The translations under genes and the position numbers were made by a program. Below are positions 24,455-35,645 of a stretch of DNA of 64,000 bases, in pieces (the first letter of the stretch is position 1; the number at the start of each line of letters is the position of its first letter). The notes under the pieces are model-generated. The model was not told the DNA's origin, made no database searches, and saw only the letters and a list, made by a program, of their open reading frames with translations. Source of the stretch: Streptomyces sp. NBC_00249 (GTDB lineage: Bacteria > Actinomycetota > Actinomycetes > Streptomycetales > Streptomycetaceae); contig NZ_JAPEMV010000001.1 in assembly GCF_026342355.1 (NCBI RefSeq), forward strand, positions 124,001-188,000, in the 5' to 3' direction.

Positions 24455-26005
24455 ATGACGGTGGACGTGGTGGGGCCGGCGTGGGCGCGGGAGGGGCTGG
24501 GGCAGCGCAATCCGCGGTATCCGCTGGCCGTCGAGGGGCCCGTCATGCGGGCGGTGGAGCAGCTGGTGCCCGGCCTGTCCAGCCAGACGCGCTACGCCCG
24601 CTACTTCTCCCTCTACGCCGCCACAGCCGCCGAGGCCGAGCGGGGCGGGCTGGACGACGCCCGGTGCCGCGACCTGCTGCGCCGCGCCGAAGTCCTGCTG
24701 GCCGCCGTACAGATCGAGGCGGCCGAAGAGGCGGAGGGCAACGGCGCGGATCCCGCGGACGCCCTGTGGCCGCACGGGCACGACGGCGTACGTCCCCGCC
24801 TGTCGGAGGGCTCCCTGGCCCTCGGCGACGCGGCCGACCGGTACTCGCCCCGCCACTGGGGCTTCTGGGCCCAGTACGGCGGGCCGGCGCGCGTGCTCGG
24901 GCTGGTGGACCACGGCCGTGACGGGTTCCGGCCCGGCCGGCACGGCTGCCCCGACGGGGTCCGGGATCTGCTCGCGCCCCTGCTCGCGCTGGCCGCCACC
25001 GAGGCCCCCGACATCGGCCGGGCCGCGCTCGCCGGGGCCGGCCGGGCGGCGCTGGGCGAGAGCTGCCCGGTGGAGCGGGAGTGGCTGGTGTCGGTGCTGA
25101 CGGCCACGGAGCAGGGGGTCCACGAGCCCCCGCGCTGGGGTCCGGCCGACCGCACCCGGCGCGCGACGCTCCGTACGCTCGGCCGTGCCGTGGACCTCCA
25201 CGGCGGGGACTCCTGCGCCGAAGCGATGCGCTCCGCCGTGGTGTTCGGTCCGCGGCTCGCGGAGGATCCCGTACTCGCCTCGATCCGGGAGGCGGCCGGC
25301 TGGCGCGGGCTGCTGCTGCGCCACTACTCCGTCTCCGCCTGGCGCCGGCTTTGGGCGGACCTGGTCGGGCACGTGGGCGGGGAGGAGGGGGAGAGCGGCT
25401 CCGGCGACATGTCGGCGGCCGACCTGCGCGACTGGCTGGCCGACCAGGTCCCCGGCGGCACCGTCAGCAGCGAACTCGCGGCGCTCGGCCCCCTGACCTC
25501 GCGGGCCGGGCATCCCGAGCGGGTGGAGCCGGGGCTGCTGGAGGAGGAGCGGAGCCCCTGGCGGGACGTACGGCTGCTGCTGGCCGGCGGCCTGCGTTCG
25601 CGCGAGGGCGCGCTGGGCGGGGACGCGCGGGCCGTGTTCCTCGGTGGGCGTCCCGAGTTCCTGGACCCCCGGTGGGTGGAGGGCCTCGTCCGCGAGTACG
25701 GGGACCGTCCGGTGCGGGACCTGGCGGCCCGGCTGGTCGACGACATGCTCGCGCAGTCCCGCCGGGTCGCCCTGCGCAAGCTGCGGCCCGACCCGGCGAC
25801 GGGGGGCCTGAAGATCTTCTCCCGGTTGCACATGCGCAACGACCGCTACTTCAAGAGCGACGACGAGAGCGACGCGGAGATCGGCACCCGCATCCCGCAG
25901 CTCCGTTCGTTCGCCGTACAGCTCGGCCTCTTCGCGGAGGGCCGGGGCTCGATCGCCCTGACCGACGCGGGCCGGCGGATCCTGGACCTGGAGGTGGCCG
26001 CGTGA
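24455..26005 (+). CDS. Unrecognised protein, partner of PLD nuclease-like gene
   Basis: This 516-aa protein has no family I can name. The N-terminus (RNPRYPLAVEGPVMRAVEQL then LSSQTRYARYFSLYAATAAEAE) recalls the TRARY block of DUF6361, a family also found with PLD proteins, but the match is remote. A middle region holds HWGFWAQYGGPARVLGLVD, and the last 70 residues (LKIFSRLHMRNDRYFKSDDE, IGTRIPQLRSFAVQLGLF, GSIALTDAGRRILDLE) look like a winged-helix-type C-terminus. The ATG at 24455 is preferred to the GTG at 24440 because of the GGGGGG-rich stretch just before it. The stop overlaps the next start (GTGA), so the two proteins are made together. Confidence 0.7.
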   Translation: MTVDVVGPAWAREGLGQRNPRYPLAVEGPVMRAVEQLVPGLSSQTRYARYFSLYAATAAEAERGGLDDARCRDLLRRAEVLLAAVQIEAAEEAEGNGADPADALWPHGHDGVRPRLSEGSLALGDAADRYSPRHWGFWAQYGGPARVLGLVDHGRDGFRPGRHGCPDGVRDLLAPLLALAATEAPDIGRAALAGAGRAALGESCPVEREWLVSVLTATEQGVHEPPRWGPADRTRRATLRTLGRAVDLHGGDSCAEAMRSAVVFGPRLAEDPVLASIREAAGWRGLLLRHYSVSAWRRLWADLVGHVGGEEGESGSGDMSAADLRDWLADQVPGGTVSSELAALGPLTSRAGHPERVEPGLLEEERSPWRDVRLLLAGGLRSREGALGGDARAVFLGGRPEFLDPRWVEGLVREYGDRPVRDLAARLVDDMLAQSRRVALRKLRPDPATGGLKIFSRLHMRNDRYFKSDDESDAEIGTRIPQLRSFAVQLGLFAEGRGSIALTDAGRRILDLEVAA

Positions 26006-28704
26006 ACGGGCAGCAGGAGCCGTACGAGGAGCACCGCGACGGGCCGTACGTCCACACCTCCTACTCCTCCCCCGTCACCCTCCTGCGCGAGTGGATGGAG
26101 CGCACCGACAAGGCGCCGCTGCACGAGTTCCTGGTCCTGGGCTTCACCGTCGACCTCCCCTTCCTCGAAGCGGTGGCCGTCCCCATGGCCCGCAACCTCG
26201 GCGCCCGCGTCGGGATCCTGGGCGACGCCGGACACGGCCTCCACCAGGCCGTCGACGTACGCCAGGCCGGCCGCGGCTACCTGCACGGAGTCGCCAGCTG
26301 CGGCGGCGGCGCTTTCCATCCGAAGGTGGCGCTGCTGCTCGGCGAGCACGCCTGCCGCCTCGCGGTGGGCTCCGGCAACCCGACCCTGTCGGGATGGGGC
26401 GCGAACGACGAGCTGTGGACGGTCGTCGCCACCGAGGACGGGGCCTCGCACCCCGTGTTCGCGGACCTGGCGGACTGGCTCGAAGCCCTGCCCGGGAGCG
26501 TGGCCATGGCCCCGTGGTGGGGGGAGGACCTCGCCCGGATCGCCGGCCTCCTCGCCGACCGGTACCTGTCCGCGCCCGATCCGGCCCCCGACCCGTCCGG
26601 GACGCGCCTGGTGCACAACCTGACGCGCCCGCTCCTGGAGCAGCTGACCTGCGAGGGCCCGGTGGACGAACTGCGCCTGCACGCACCCTTCGTGGACCCC
26701 TCGGGCGAGACCCTGACGAGGCTCCTCGACCTCTTCTCCCCCGCGGACGTCACCCTCGGCCTGCAACGCCACTGGAGCAGCTACGACCCGGACGGTCTGG
26801 CCAAGGCCTTCGCCGGGCATCCCTCGGCCCGCGTCCGCGGACTGGAGGAGAACCGCGTCCGGCACGGCAAGCTGATCGAATGGCGCGTCGGCGACCGGTG
26901 GCACGCCCTCGTCGGCAGCCCCAACCTGACCCGGGCCGCACTCGGCCGGGCGACGGGCGACGCCACTGCTCACCCCGCCAACTGCGAGCTCGCCGTCCTG
27001 GCCTCCGGCACCCGACCGCTGCTCCCGGACGCCGGCCCGTCGCTCCCCCTCGGCTCCCTGACGCTCACCGCCGAGGGCCCCGGCCGCCGCCAGGACGTCC
27101 CGTCGCTGATCCTGCTGGGGGCGAGGGCCGACGAGCCGGTCGGCCTGGAGGTCGTCCTCGCCAGGCGGCCGGACGGCGTCGAGGTACAGGTCGAGCTCTC
27201 CCCCGACGGCTCGCCCGGCTCGTGGACCCCGGTCGCCACCCTGCCGCCGGGCGTCCTGCGCAAGCACCTGCCCGTGGGCGGGACGGAACCCGGCTCCGCC
27301 GTCCGCGTCAGCTGCACCCTCCCCGACGGCTCCTACGCCGAGTCCGCCGTCGCCTTCCTCTACAGCGCCGAGCACTGCGCGCCGCGCGGCACTGCGGACA
27401 CGACGCCGAGGCTGAAATACGCGTACACGCCGCAGGAACTGTTCGGGGACCCGGCCGCCGCGCGCCGCTTCGAGAACGACCTGGTACGCCTCCAGGAGCT
27501 GACCGCCGAGAGCACGACGGCTCACGCCGCGACGGGTGCCGCGCCGCGGGCGCTGTCCGTACGGCACCCGGACGGCTGGGCCGCGTACCTCGCCGACTGC
27601 CGCAGGGCGCTCGGCACCGACCTGACCCAGCTGGCCTTCGGCACCCTCCACGTCGACCTTCCGGAACTTCCCGGGCCGCGGGCGGCGACGCCGTGGCGGA
27701 TCTCGGAGATCACCGTCACGGCCGACGACGGGTACGAGAACGCGTACGAGGACGGGGGCGAGGAGGCGCCTCTGCCGGATCCGGAGGCAGCCGCCGAGTA
27801 CGTCCTGTGCGTGCCGCCGGAGTCCCGCCCCTACCACCAGGCGTGGATACGCCGCCTCGTGCGCCGCCTCGCCGAGGACGCGCACACCACCCCTCAGCCG
27901 CGGTTCCCCGCCCCGGTGGGCCTGCTCGTCGCCCGCCTGCACCTCCAGCTGCTCGCCACCGGGCTGTGGGACGACGGCGACTACGGCTGGCGCGGGACGA
28001 CCGCGGAGCTGGTGACCGCGCTGGCGGCGCCCGCCGACCCGGAAGGGGAACCGCCGGAGCTACGGCGCCGGGTGGACGCCGCCCTGGCCGTGCTGATGGC
28101 GCTGCTCAGCCTGCACGGGGACGTCGAGGGCGCCGATCCGGACCCGCTGTCCGCCGCGGCGTGGGCGCGCAGCCGCGTGGCGGTGGGGCGGGCGGAGGCC
28201 TCGGACGCCGAGGACCTGTTCCTGCCGGCCGGCGGGCAGTCGGGGCACGTCGCGACCCGGAGCGACCTGGAGACGCTGGCCGCGAGGGCCCGTACGGTCA
28301 GGGACCCGCGCGCCGAGGCGGTACGGGAACTCGCGGAGCTGGGGATGTCCGCCTCGTACGAGGACGGCATCTGGGAGGTCACCGGATCCTTCGGCAACGT
28401 CCAGGCCTCGGCGGCCAAGGCGGCCACCCTCCTGGCCGCGCGGCTGCCCGGCCCCGCCCTCGTCCGCGCGGCCAGCCGCGGCAAGTCCTGCTTCCTGGCC
28501 TGGAACTCCCCCGACCTGGTCCGCTTGACGGGCCGGATCTGGAACGGCTACCGCATCTCGCCCCCGGCGACCCCCGCGACCCGCTTCCACAGTGAGTCCC
28601 CCCGCCCGACGACCCGGGGAACGGAAGCGATCAGGACACTGGAACAGATCCTGGAAGCCACGGACCTGACCCTGCACGAGGTGTTCGTCCGCACGGCACC
28701 GTGA
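26002..28704 (+). CDS. Large phospholipase D-like (HKD) protein
   Basis: This 900-aa protein starts at GTG overlapping the upstream stop. Residues about 15-320 form a PLD-superfamily domain with two HxK..N motifs: His106/Lys108/Asn126 (FHPKVALLLGEH, VGSGNPTLSGWG) and His288/Lys290/Asn308 (RHGKLIEWRV, VGSPNLTRAAL). Such paired motifs form one active site, in nucleases as well as phospholipases. Absence of a signal peptide favours a cytosolic nuclease. Residues about 330-900 are unrecognised: strands to about 480, a DDGYENAYEDGGEE acidic loop near 575-590, then helical repeats to a C-terminal TLEQILEATDLTLHEVFV. With its partner it forms a two-gene cassette resembling uncharacterised PLD-type defence modules. 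Confidence 0.82.
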   Translation: MNGQQEPYEEHRDGPYVHTSYSSPVTLLREWMERTDKAPLHEFLVLGFTVDLPFLEAVAVPMARNLGARVGILGDAGHGLHQAVDVRQAGRGYLHGVASCGGGAFHPKVALLLGEHACRLAVGSGNPTLSGWGANDELWTVVATEDGASHPVFADLADWLEALPGSVAMAPWWGEDLARIAGLLADRYLSAPDPAPDPSGTRLVHNLTRPLLEQLTCEGPVDELRLHAPFVDPSGETLTRLLDLFSPADVTLGLQRHWSSYDPDGLAKAFAGHPSARVRGLEENRVRHGKLIEWRVGDRWHALVGSPNLTRAALGRATGDATAHPANCELAVLASGTRPLLPDAGPSLPLGSLTLTAEGPGRRQDVPSLILLGARADEPVGLEVVLARRPDGVEVQVELSPDGSPGSWTPVATLPPGVLRKHLPVGGTEPGSAVRVSCTLPDGSYAESAVAFLYSAEHCAPRGTADTTPRLKYAYTPQELFGDPAAARRFENDLVRLQELTAESTTAHAATGAAPRALSVRHPDGWAAYLADCRRALGTDLTQLAFGTLHVDLPELPGPRAATPWRISEITVTADDGYENAYEDGGEEAPLPDPEAAAEYVLCVPPESRPYHQAWIRRLVRRLAEDAHTTPQPRFPAPVGLLVARLHLQLLATGLWDDGDYGWRGTTAELVTALAAPADPEGEPPELRRRVDAALAVLMALLSLHGDVEGADPDPLSAAAWARSRVAVGRAEASDAEDLFLPAGGQSGHVATRSDLETLAARARTVRDPRAEAVRELAELGMSASYEDGIWEVTGSFGNVQASAAKAATLLAARLPGPALVRAASRGKSCFLAWNSPDLVRLTGRIWNGYRISPPATPATRFHSESPRPTTRGTEAIRTLEQILEATDLTLHEVFVRTAP

Positions 28705-28750
28705 CGTGGGAAGGCACGGCCGCCAGGGAGGTTCGCGGGGCGGCAACACG

Positions 28751-28778
28751 ACTGCCCCGGACCGAGGACCGGGGCAGT
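28751..28778 (+). terminator. Hairpin terminator after the PLD gene
   Basis: Arms ACTGCCCCGG and CCGGGGCAGT enclose an 8-nt loop, 46 nt past the stop codon. It separates the PLD cassette from the convergent small secreted-protein gene. Confidence 0.65.
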
Positions 28779-28850
28779 TCGGGGCTTGTGCGGGCGGTAC
28801 GGGGGCAGTTGGCGCGTTCGGCCGAACCACCCCCGTACTGACGCCCGGTG

Positions 28851-29093
28851 TCAGGCGCCGAGGTGGTGGAACTTGGCCCACTCGCGCTCGCCCTCGGCCG
28901 CACAGTTCGAGGTGTAGAGGGGGCCGACCGCCGCCGGGATGCCGGCGAACGACGAGCAGGTGGCCGCGAAGCCCGCGCGCCCGCCGGAGAAGGAGTCGAT
29001 ACCGACTCCGTCGTTGGCCAGCGCGGCTCCAGCGCCGCCCACCAGGATGCCCGCGGCCAGGACAGACGCCGTCAGGACAGAGCGCATGCGCAT
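28851..29093 (-). CDS. Small secreted protein
   Basis: This 80-aa precursor starts at ATG 29093 after GGGAGTAGTC. MRMRSVLTASVLAAGILVGG begins a signal peptide with a likely cut after AALA near residue 26. The mature part of about 54 residues starts NDGVGIDSFSGGRAG and has two cysteines (AATCSSFAG, TSNCAAEG), which could form one disulfide. It is not a chaplin or rodlin by its motifs. Function unknown. Confidence 0.75.
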   Translation of the reverse strand: MRMRSVLTASVLAAGILVGGAGAALANDGVGIDSFSGGRAGFAATCSSFAGIPAAVGPLYTSNCAAEGEREWAKFHHLGA

Positions 29094-29261
29094 GACTACT
29101 CCCAAATATCGTTGGATGCCACGCCGGGGAAGGGGCGTGTCGACTGACTGAACATCACGGACAAGTCGCAGGAAACGGCCTGTCACTCCAATGGCCGGGA
29201 GGGGAAATGCACAGGGTGCCGCGGGTACGGGCGCGGGCCGGGGGAGGGCCGCGGGTCGGGT

Positions 29262-29888
29262 TCAGTAGGCGACCGTGAAGTGGCGTTCTCCGCCCGGGTT
29301 CTCCAGCTCGTCGACGGCGGCCGTCGCGAGGTCCTCCGCCGAGATGCGGGACGAGCCGTCCGCCGCCACGAGGAGGGTGGTGGTGCCGCGCCGGTACGTG
29401 CCGGTCCGGGTGCCGGGCTCCAGGAGCGCGGGCGGGCTCAGGTAGGACCAGTCGGCGGTGTGGGCGCGGCAGACGTCCAGTTGCGCGACGCTGGACGCGG
29501 CGATGGCGCGCCAGGCCGGAGGCACGTACCGGGGGTCGTCGAGCACGAGCCCGCCGGACGGGCTGTGCAGGGGTCCGGAGCCGCCGATGAACAGGGCGCG
29601 GGATCCGGCCGCGGCGGCGGCGTCGAGCAGGGCGCGGGTGGTCGTGGTGACGGTGGACTCCGAGCCGGGCGCGGGGCGGGTGGCTCCCACGACCGCGTCG
29701 GCAGCGCTGAACAGGCCGGTCATGCGGTCGACGTCGGTGGCGTCGCCGCGGACGGCCGTCACGTCCGCCGGCAGGGACTGCGGCCGTGCGCCGCGGAAGA
29801 CGGCGGTGACGCCGTGTCCTCGGCGGAGGGCTTCGGTGATGATGCGGGAGCCGGCCATTCCGGCCGCTCCGACGACGGCGATCCTCAT
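29262..29888 (-). CDS. NAD(P)H-binding Rossmann protein (NmrA/atypical SDR)
   Basis: This 208-aa protein starts MRIAVVGAAGMAGSRIITEAL, the glycine-rich nucleotide site of atypical SDRs (VVGAAGMAGS). Later blocks are VRGDATDVDRMTGLFSAADAV and ALFIGGSGPLHSP, with WSYLSPPALLEPG near 155 and FTVAY at the end, a pattern shared with the gene at 49251. It lacks the YxxxK catalytic pair of classical SDRs, so it may be a redox-sensing or isomerase-type protein. It overlaps the EamA gene by 4 nt (ATGA) and forms an operon with it. Confidence 0.88.
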   Translation of the reverse strand: MRIAVVGAAGMAGSRIITEALRRGHGVTAVFRGARPQSLPADVTAVRGDATDVDRMTGLFSAADAVVGATRPAPGSESTVTTTTRALLDAAAAAGSRALFIGGSGPLHSPSGGLVLDDPRYVPPAWRAIAASSVAQLDVCRAHTADWSYLSPPALLEPGTRTGTYRRGTTTLLVAADGSSRISAEDLATAAVDELENPGGERHFTVAY

Positions 29889-30796
29889 CGGGTGATCCGT
29901 TCTTCGATCGGGTGGGAGGTGGACTTCCGGGGGGACTTCGAAGGGGACTTGGGAGCGATCTGGCCCGCGGCGATCGCGGCGAGGCAGAGGGCGAAACCGG
30001 CCAGCTGGACCGGGCCCAGCGACTGCCCGAGCAGCACCGCGCCCAGCAGCGCTGCCACCATCGGCGACAGCAGGGTCAGGACCGCTACGGACGCGACGGG
30101 CAGCGTGGTGACGCCGCGGACCCACACGGTGTAGGCGAGCAGGCCGCCGACCAGGCCCAGCCAGAGGTAGCCGAGCCCGGAGCCCGCGTCGACGGCGGGC
30201 GGCGCGCCCTCGAACAGGAACGTCACCGGTACGAGGAACAGGCCGCCCGCGGTGAGCTGCCAGCCCGCGAAGGCCGTCGGTCCGACGCCGTCCGGGCGTC
30301 CCCAGCGCTTGGTGAGCGTCACTCCGAGCGCCATCGCGCCCGCGCCGCCGAGGCCGGCCAGGATTCCGGCCGCGTCGAGTGCGGCGTCGGGGCCGATGAC
30401 GACCAGTGCGACCCCCGCGACACCGGCGGTCCCCCAGGCGAAGCTCCGTACCGTCGGGCTCTGGTGAAGAACCGTCACCGCCAGTACGGCCACGATCAGC
30501 GGCTGCGCGGCGCTCAGGGTGGCGGCCACCCCGCCGGGCAGCCGCTCGGCGGCGATGAACAACAGCGGGAAGAGCAGCCCGATGTTGAGCACGCCCAGCA
30601 CCGCCGCCTTCCACCACCACGCTCCGCGGGGCAGCGTACGGGTGACCGCCAGTGCGATCAGGCCCGCGGGCAGGGCGCGCACGAGCCCCGCGAACAACGG
30701 GTGGCCCTGGGGCAGGAGTTCGGTGGTGACCACGTAGGTCGTCCCCCACACCATGGGCGCGAGCGCCGTGACTGCGGTGCTGGCGAGGTTCTTCAT
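29885..30796 (-). CDS. EamA family drug/metabolite exporter
   Basis: This 303-aa membrane protein has ten hydrophobic helices in two EamA halves. MVWGTTYVVTTELLP in helix 1, PLLFIAAERLPGGVAATLSA and the second-half LAYTVWVRGVTTLPVASVAVLTLLSP are characteristic. It belongs to the drug/metabolite transporter superfamily; the substrate is unknown. The ATG at 30796 follows GGATCC. It is divergent from a LysR regulator whose gene starts 79 nt away, and overlaps the downstream NAD(P)-binding protein, so regulation by that LysR protein is likely. Confidence 0.9.
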   Translation of the reverse strand: MKNLASTAVTALAPMVWGTTYVVTTELLPQGHPLFAGLVRALPAGLIALAVTRTLPRGAWWWKAAVLGVLNIGLLFPLLFIAAERLPGGVAATLSAAQPLIVAVLAVTVLHQSPTVRSFAWGTAGVAGVALVVIGPDAALDAAGILAGLGGAGAMALGVTLTKRWGRPDGVGPTAFAGWQLTAGGLFLVPVTFLFEGAPPAVDAGSGLGYLWLGLVGGLLAYTVWVRGVTTLPVASVAVLTLLSPMVAALLGAVLLGQSLGPVQLAGFALCLAAIAAGQIAPKSPSKSPRKSTSHPIEERITR

Positions 30797-30850
30797 GGGA
30801 TCCAGCTTCGGCGGCGGGGATCGATGAGTCCAACACATGTTTGTCACTGC

Positions 30851-30873
30851 ATCCATCGTGATCCACGATGGAT
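30851..30873. promoter_or_regulatory. LysR-type operator between eamA-like and lysR-like genes
   Basis: An inverted repeat ATCCATCG-N7-CGATGGAT lies in the 79-nt gap and contains the T-N11-A form expected for LysR binding. It abuts the start codon of the LysR gene, which fits autorepression and control of the divergent exporter. Confidence 0.6.
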
Positions 30874-30875
30874 GG

Positions 30876-31814
30876 ATGGAGCTTCAGCAGATGCGGTACG
30901 TCGTCGCCGTCGCCGAGACGAACAGCTTCACCCGGGCCGCCGAGCGGTGTCTCGTGGTGCAGTCGGCCCTCAGCCATCAGATCGCCCGCCTGGAACGGGA
31001 ACTCGGCGCCCGGCTCTTCGAGCGCACGAGCCGCCGGGTGCGGTTGACCCCGGCCGGGGAGGCGTTCCTGCCGGCCGCCCGGCAGTGCCTCAACGCCGCC
31101 GAGCGCGCTGCCGCCGAGGTGGCCTCGGCCGTCGGTGAGATCCGCGGGCGGCTGACCGTCGGCGTGATCCCCACCGTCGCGGCGGTCGACATCCCGGCCG
31201 CGCTGCACGCCTTCCACCAACGGTATCCGCAGGTGAGCATCGGGCTGCGGGTCGCCGCGAGCGAGCAGCTCATCGACCAGGTGAAGGAGGGGGCGATCGA
31301 GATCGCGTTCCTCGGCCTGCCGGTGACGGCCCGGCCCGAAGGGGTCGCCGGCAGGGCGCTGGCCCACGACCGGCTGGTCGCCGTGGTCGCCCCCGGGCAT
31401 CCGCTCGCCGGGGAGAGCGAGGTCGACATCGCCCGGCTGTCGACGGAGGCGTTCGTGGACCTCCCGGCGGGAACCGCCGGACGCACCCAGTCCGACCAGG
31501 CCTTCGCCGCGGCCGGCGTCCAGCGCGAGGTCGCCTTCGAGGTGACCACCGTCGACCTGATGATGACGCGGCTCATCCACCAGAGCCTGTGCGTCGCCCT
31601 GCTCCCGTCGAACTACACGCGACACCTCACGGGCGTGATCACCGTACCGGTGCGGGACGCCCCTGCCCGGATCGAGCACCTCATCTGGAACCGCTCGGCC
31701 CTCACCCCCGCGGCGACGGCCTTCCTGGCGGAGCTGGGCATCTCGATCGACGACGACGGCGGGGCGGACGGCCCCGGCCGGACGGGTGTGCACCGGCCAG
31801 CCGGAACCGGGTGA
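30876..31814 (+). CDS. LysR family transcriptional regulator
   Basis: This 312-aa regulator has the N-terminal winged helix (MELQQMRYVVAVAETNSFTRAAERC, SALSHQIARLERELGARLFER; residues 1-60) and a C-terminal periplasmic-binding-like effector domain (about 90-295). The ATG at 30876 gives the usual LysR start; an earlier ATG would add 13 poorly conserved residues. Divergence from the EamA/NAD(P)-binding operon suggests it controls that pair in response to a small molecule. Confidence 0.93.
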   Translation: MELQQMRYVVAVAETNSFTRAAERCLVVQSALSHQIARLERELGARLFERTSRRVRLTPAGEAFLPAARQCLNAAERAAAEVASAVGEIRGRLTVGVIPTVAAVDIPAALHAFHQRYPQVSIGLRVAASEQLIDQVKEGAIEIAFLGLPVTARPEGVAGRALAHDRLVAVVAPGHPLAGESEVDIARLSTEAFVDLPAGTAGRTQSDQAFAAAGVQREVAFEVTTVDLMMTRLIHQSLCVALLPSNYTRHLTGVITVPVRDAPARIEHLIWNRSALTPAATAFLAELGISIDDDGGADGPGRTGVHRPAGTG

Positions 31815-31831
31815 GCCGCGCCGCCGGGCCG

Positions 31832-32044
31832 CTAGAGCTCGTCGCCGCCGATGGTGCCCTCGCGCAGGGGGTCCACCTCGCGGCGCCGCTTGGACTTGTC
31901 GTCCCCACCGCTGGAGGAGGGCTTCTCGGGCTGCTGGGGGCGCGCGCGGTCCGGCCCCGTGGGGCGACCGCGCTCCGTCCCCATCTCCTCGGGAGTCTTG
32001 CCGGACTGGCCCGGCTGCTGCTTCTTGCCCTGCTTACCGCTCAT
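31832..32044 (-). CDS. Small hypothetical protein
   Basis: This 70-aa very hydrophilic protein starts at ATG 32044 with GAGGAG nine bases upstream. It is rich in Gly, Gln, Lys and Pro (MSGKQGKKQQPGQSGKTPEE; DDKSKRRREVDPLREGTIGG) and is predicted to be disordered. No family is recognised. It is convergent with the LysR gene. Confidence 0.6.
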   Translation of the reverse strand: MSGKQGKKQQPGQSGKTPEEMGTERGRPTGPDRARPQQPEKPSSSGGDDKSKRRREVDPLREGTIGGDEL

Positions 32045-32128
32045 GACGACGCTCCTCGCGCATCGGGAAGAACTGACGGTTCCCACGCTGACACCGTCTG
32101 TTACGGAGCGCATCATTTGGGTCCGCGT

Positions 32129-32478
32129 TCAGCGGTGCAGCAGGCGCATCCAGTCCTGCGGGACGCGGTCCGCGGGGCCCGGCGCCGGCTGGTCCGCCGG
32201 GTGGGCGCCGGGCGGCGCCAGCTCGGGGCCGGAGTCGTAGACCTCGTTGCGGTCGTAGTCCCAGAACCAGTCCTCGCCCGGCTCGAAGCTCTGCACCAGG
32301 GGGTGACCGGTGGACTTCCAGTGGGCGGTGGCGTGCTGGGCGGGTGAGGAATCGCAGCAGCCGATGTGGCCGCACTGGGCGCAGCGCCGCAGGTGGTACC
32401 ACCAGCCGCCCGCCGCGTCGCAATCGGCGCAGCCGGTGCCGGCGGGCGGGACGCTCGGGTCGATGCCGGTGATGTCGG

Positions 32479-32482
<4 letters not shown>
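32129..32482 (-). CDS. UBP-type zinc finger protein
   Basis: This 117-aa protein carries a zf-UBP domain: CADCDAAGGWWYHLRRCAQCGHIGCCD... with HATAHWKSTGHPLVQSFEPG, supplying the Cys and His ligands. The C-terminal part has WFWDYDRNEVYD, as in bacterial UBP-finger proteins. In eukaryotes this finger reads the ubiquitin C-terminus; the bacterial role is unknown. It overlaps the histidine kinase gene by 4 nt (ATGA), so it is the third gene of the redox-signalling operon and may bind a partner of that system. Confidence 0.9.
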
Positions 32483-33968
<1,486 letters not shown>

Positions 33969-33972
<4 letters not shown>

Positions 33973-35645
33973 GACTGCTCCAGGTACCGGTGGACGAGCA
34001 TGACGGCCATGGCTCCCTCTCCGACGGCGGAGGCGACGCGCTTCGCGGACTGGGCGCGGGCGTCGCCCGCCACGAACACGCCGGGAATGTTGGTCTCCAG
34101 GTGGTAGGGCGGCCGGTCCAGTTCCCACTCGGCGGGCGGCCGCCCGTCGGGCGTGAGGTCCGGCCCGGCGAGGATGAAGCCGTGCTCGTCGCGCAGCACC
34201 GTGCCGTCCAGCCAGTCGGTCAGCGGGGCCGCGCCGATGAAGACGAACATCCACTGGGCATCGACGAGTTCGGTCGTGCCGCTGTCCACGTCGCGCAGGG
34301 TCAGCTGCTCCAGGTGGCCGTCGCCGTGGGCCTCGTCGACGACGGTCCGGGTGCGCACCGTGATGTTCGGGGCCTCCTCGACCTGCTGGATCAGGTAGTG
34401 GGACATGGACGCCTTCAGGGACTCGCCGCGCACCAGGAGCGTCACCGACTTCGCGCCCCGCGCCAGGTACATCGCGGCCTGCCCCGCGGAGTTGGCGCCG
34501 CCCACGATGTACACGTCCTGGCCCTGGCAGGAGGCCGCCTCCGTGAGGGAGGAGCCGTAGTACACGCCGCAGCCGGTCAGGCTGTCACAGCCCGGTGCGT
34601 GGAGCTGGCGGTACGACACCCCGGTCGCGAGGATGACGCTGTGTGCGGCGACCGTGGAGCCGTCGGAGAAGCGGACGACGCGCGCCGCGCCGTTGACCTC
34701 GAGTCCGGTGACCTCGCGGGCGGTGAGGATCTCGGCGCCGAAGCGGCCGGCCTGGCGGCGGGCGCGGTCGGTGAGCTGTGCGCCGGACACCCCGTCGGGG
34801 AAGCCGAGGTAGTTCTCGATGCGGGAGCTCTGCCCGGCCTGCCCGCCGGTCGCGGACCGCTCGACCAGTACGGTACGCAGCCCCTCGGAGGCCCCGTAGA
34901 CGGCGGAGCCGAGGCCGGCCGGGCCGCCGCCGATCACGACGAGGTCGTAGAAGTCGGCGGCCGGTGTCGTCTCGAGCCCGACGTGGGCGGCGAGGTCGGG
35001 TGCCTCCGGCTCGATCAGCGCGGTGCCATCGGGGGTGATCACCAGGGGCAGGCGCTGACCGTCGGCCCCGGCCGCCTCCAGCAGCCGCCGGCCCTCGGGC
35101 TCGTCGGAGGAGTACCAGCGGTACGGCACCTGGTTGCGGGCCAGGAACTCCCGCACCTCGGAGGAGTGCGCCGACCAGCGGTGCCCGACGACCTTGGTGG
35201 CGGGTACCGGCTTGTAGTCGCTGGCGCGCCAGGCGGCGAGGAGGTCGTCCAGGACCGGGTAGAGCTTCTCCTCCGGCGGGTCCCACGGCTTGAGCAGGTA
35301 GTGGTCGAGGTCGACGACGTTGATCGCGTCGATGGCGGCGTTGGTGTCGGCGTAGGCGGTCAGCAGCACGCGCCGCGCGCCCGGGTACACGTTCAGGGCC
35401 TGTTCGAGGAATTCGATGCCGTTCATCTGGGGCATGCGGTAGTCGGCGAGGATCACCGCCACGAGGTCGCCCCGCAGCTTCAGCTCGCGCAGCGCCTCCA
35501 GCGCGGTCGCACCGGATTCGGCGCGCACGATCCGGTAGCCGGCGCCGTAGCGGCGCCGCAGGTCTCGGGCGATGGCACGGGATACCCCCGGGTCGTCGTC
35601 CACGGTCAGGATGACGGTCCGCGCTGTGTCGGCGGCCTGTGGCAT
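33969..35645 (-). CDS. Response regulator fused to thioredoxin-reductase-like flavoprotein
   Basis: This protein has 558 residues. Residues 8-130 are a receiver domain with acidic pocket Asp16-18, phospho-acceptor Asp68 (LADYRMPQMNG) and Lys119. Residues about 150-222 look like a glutaredoxin-fold domain without its CxxC. Residues 233-558 are a two-dinucleotide-fold flavoprotein: FAD site VVIGGGPAGLGSA, GGQAGQSSRIENYLGFP, NAD(P) site VYIVGGANSAGQAAMYLA and C-terminal GVFVAGDARAQSAKRVASAVGEG. The CxxC expected after the GVYY block (about 362-373) is absent, so ordinary thioredoxin reduction is unlikely. It heads the operon with the histidine kinase and UBP finger. Confidence 0.92.
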
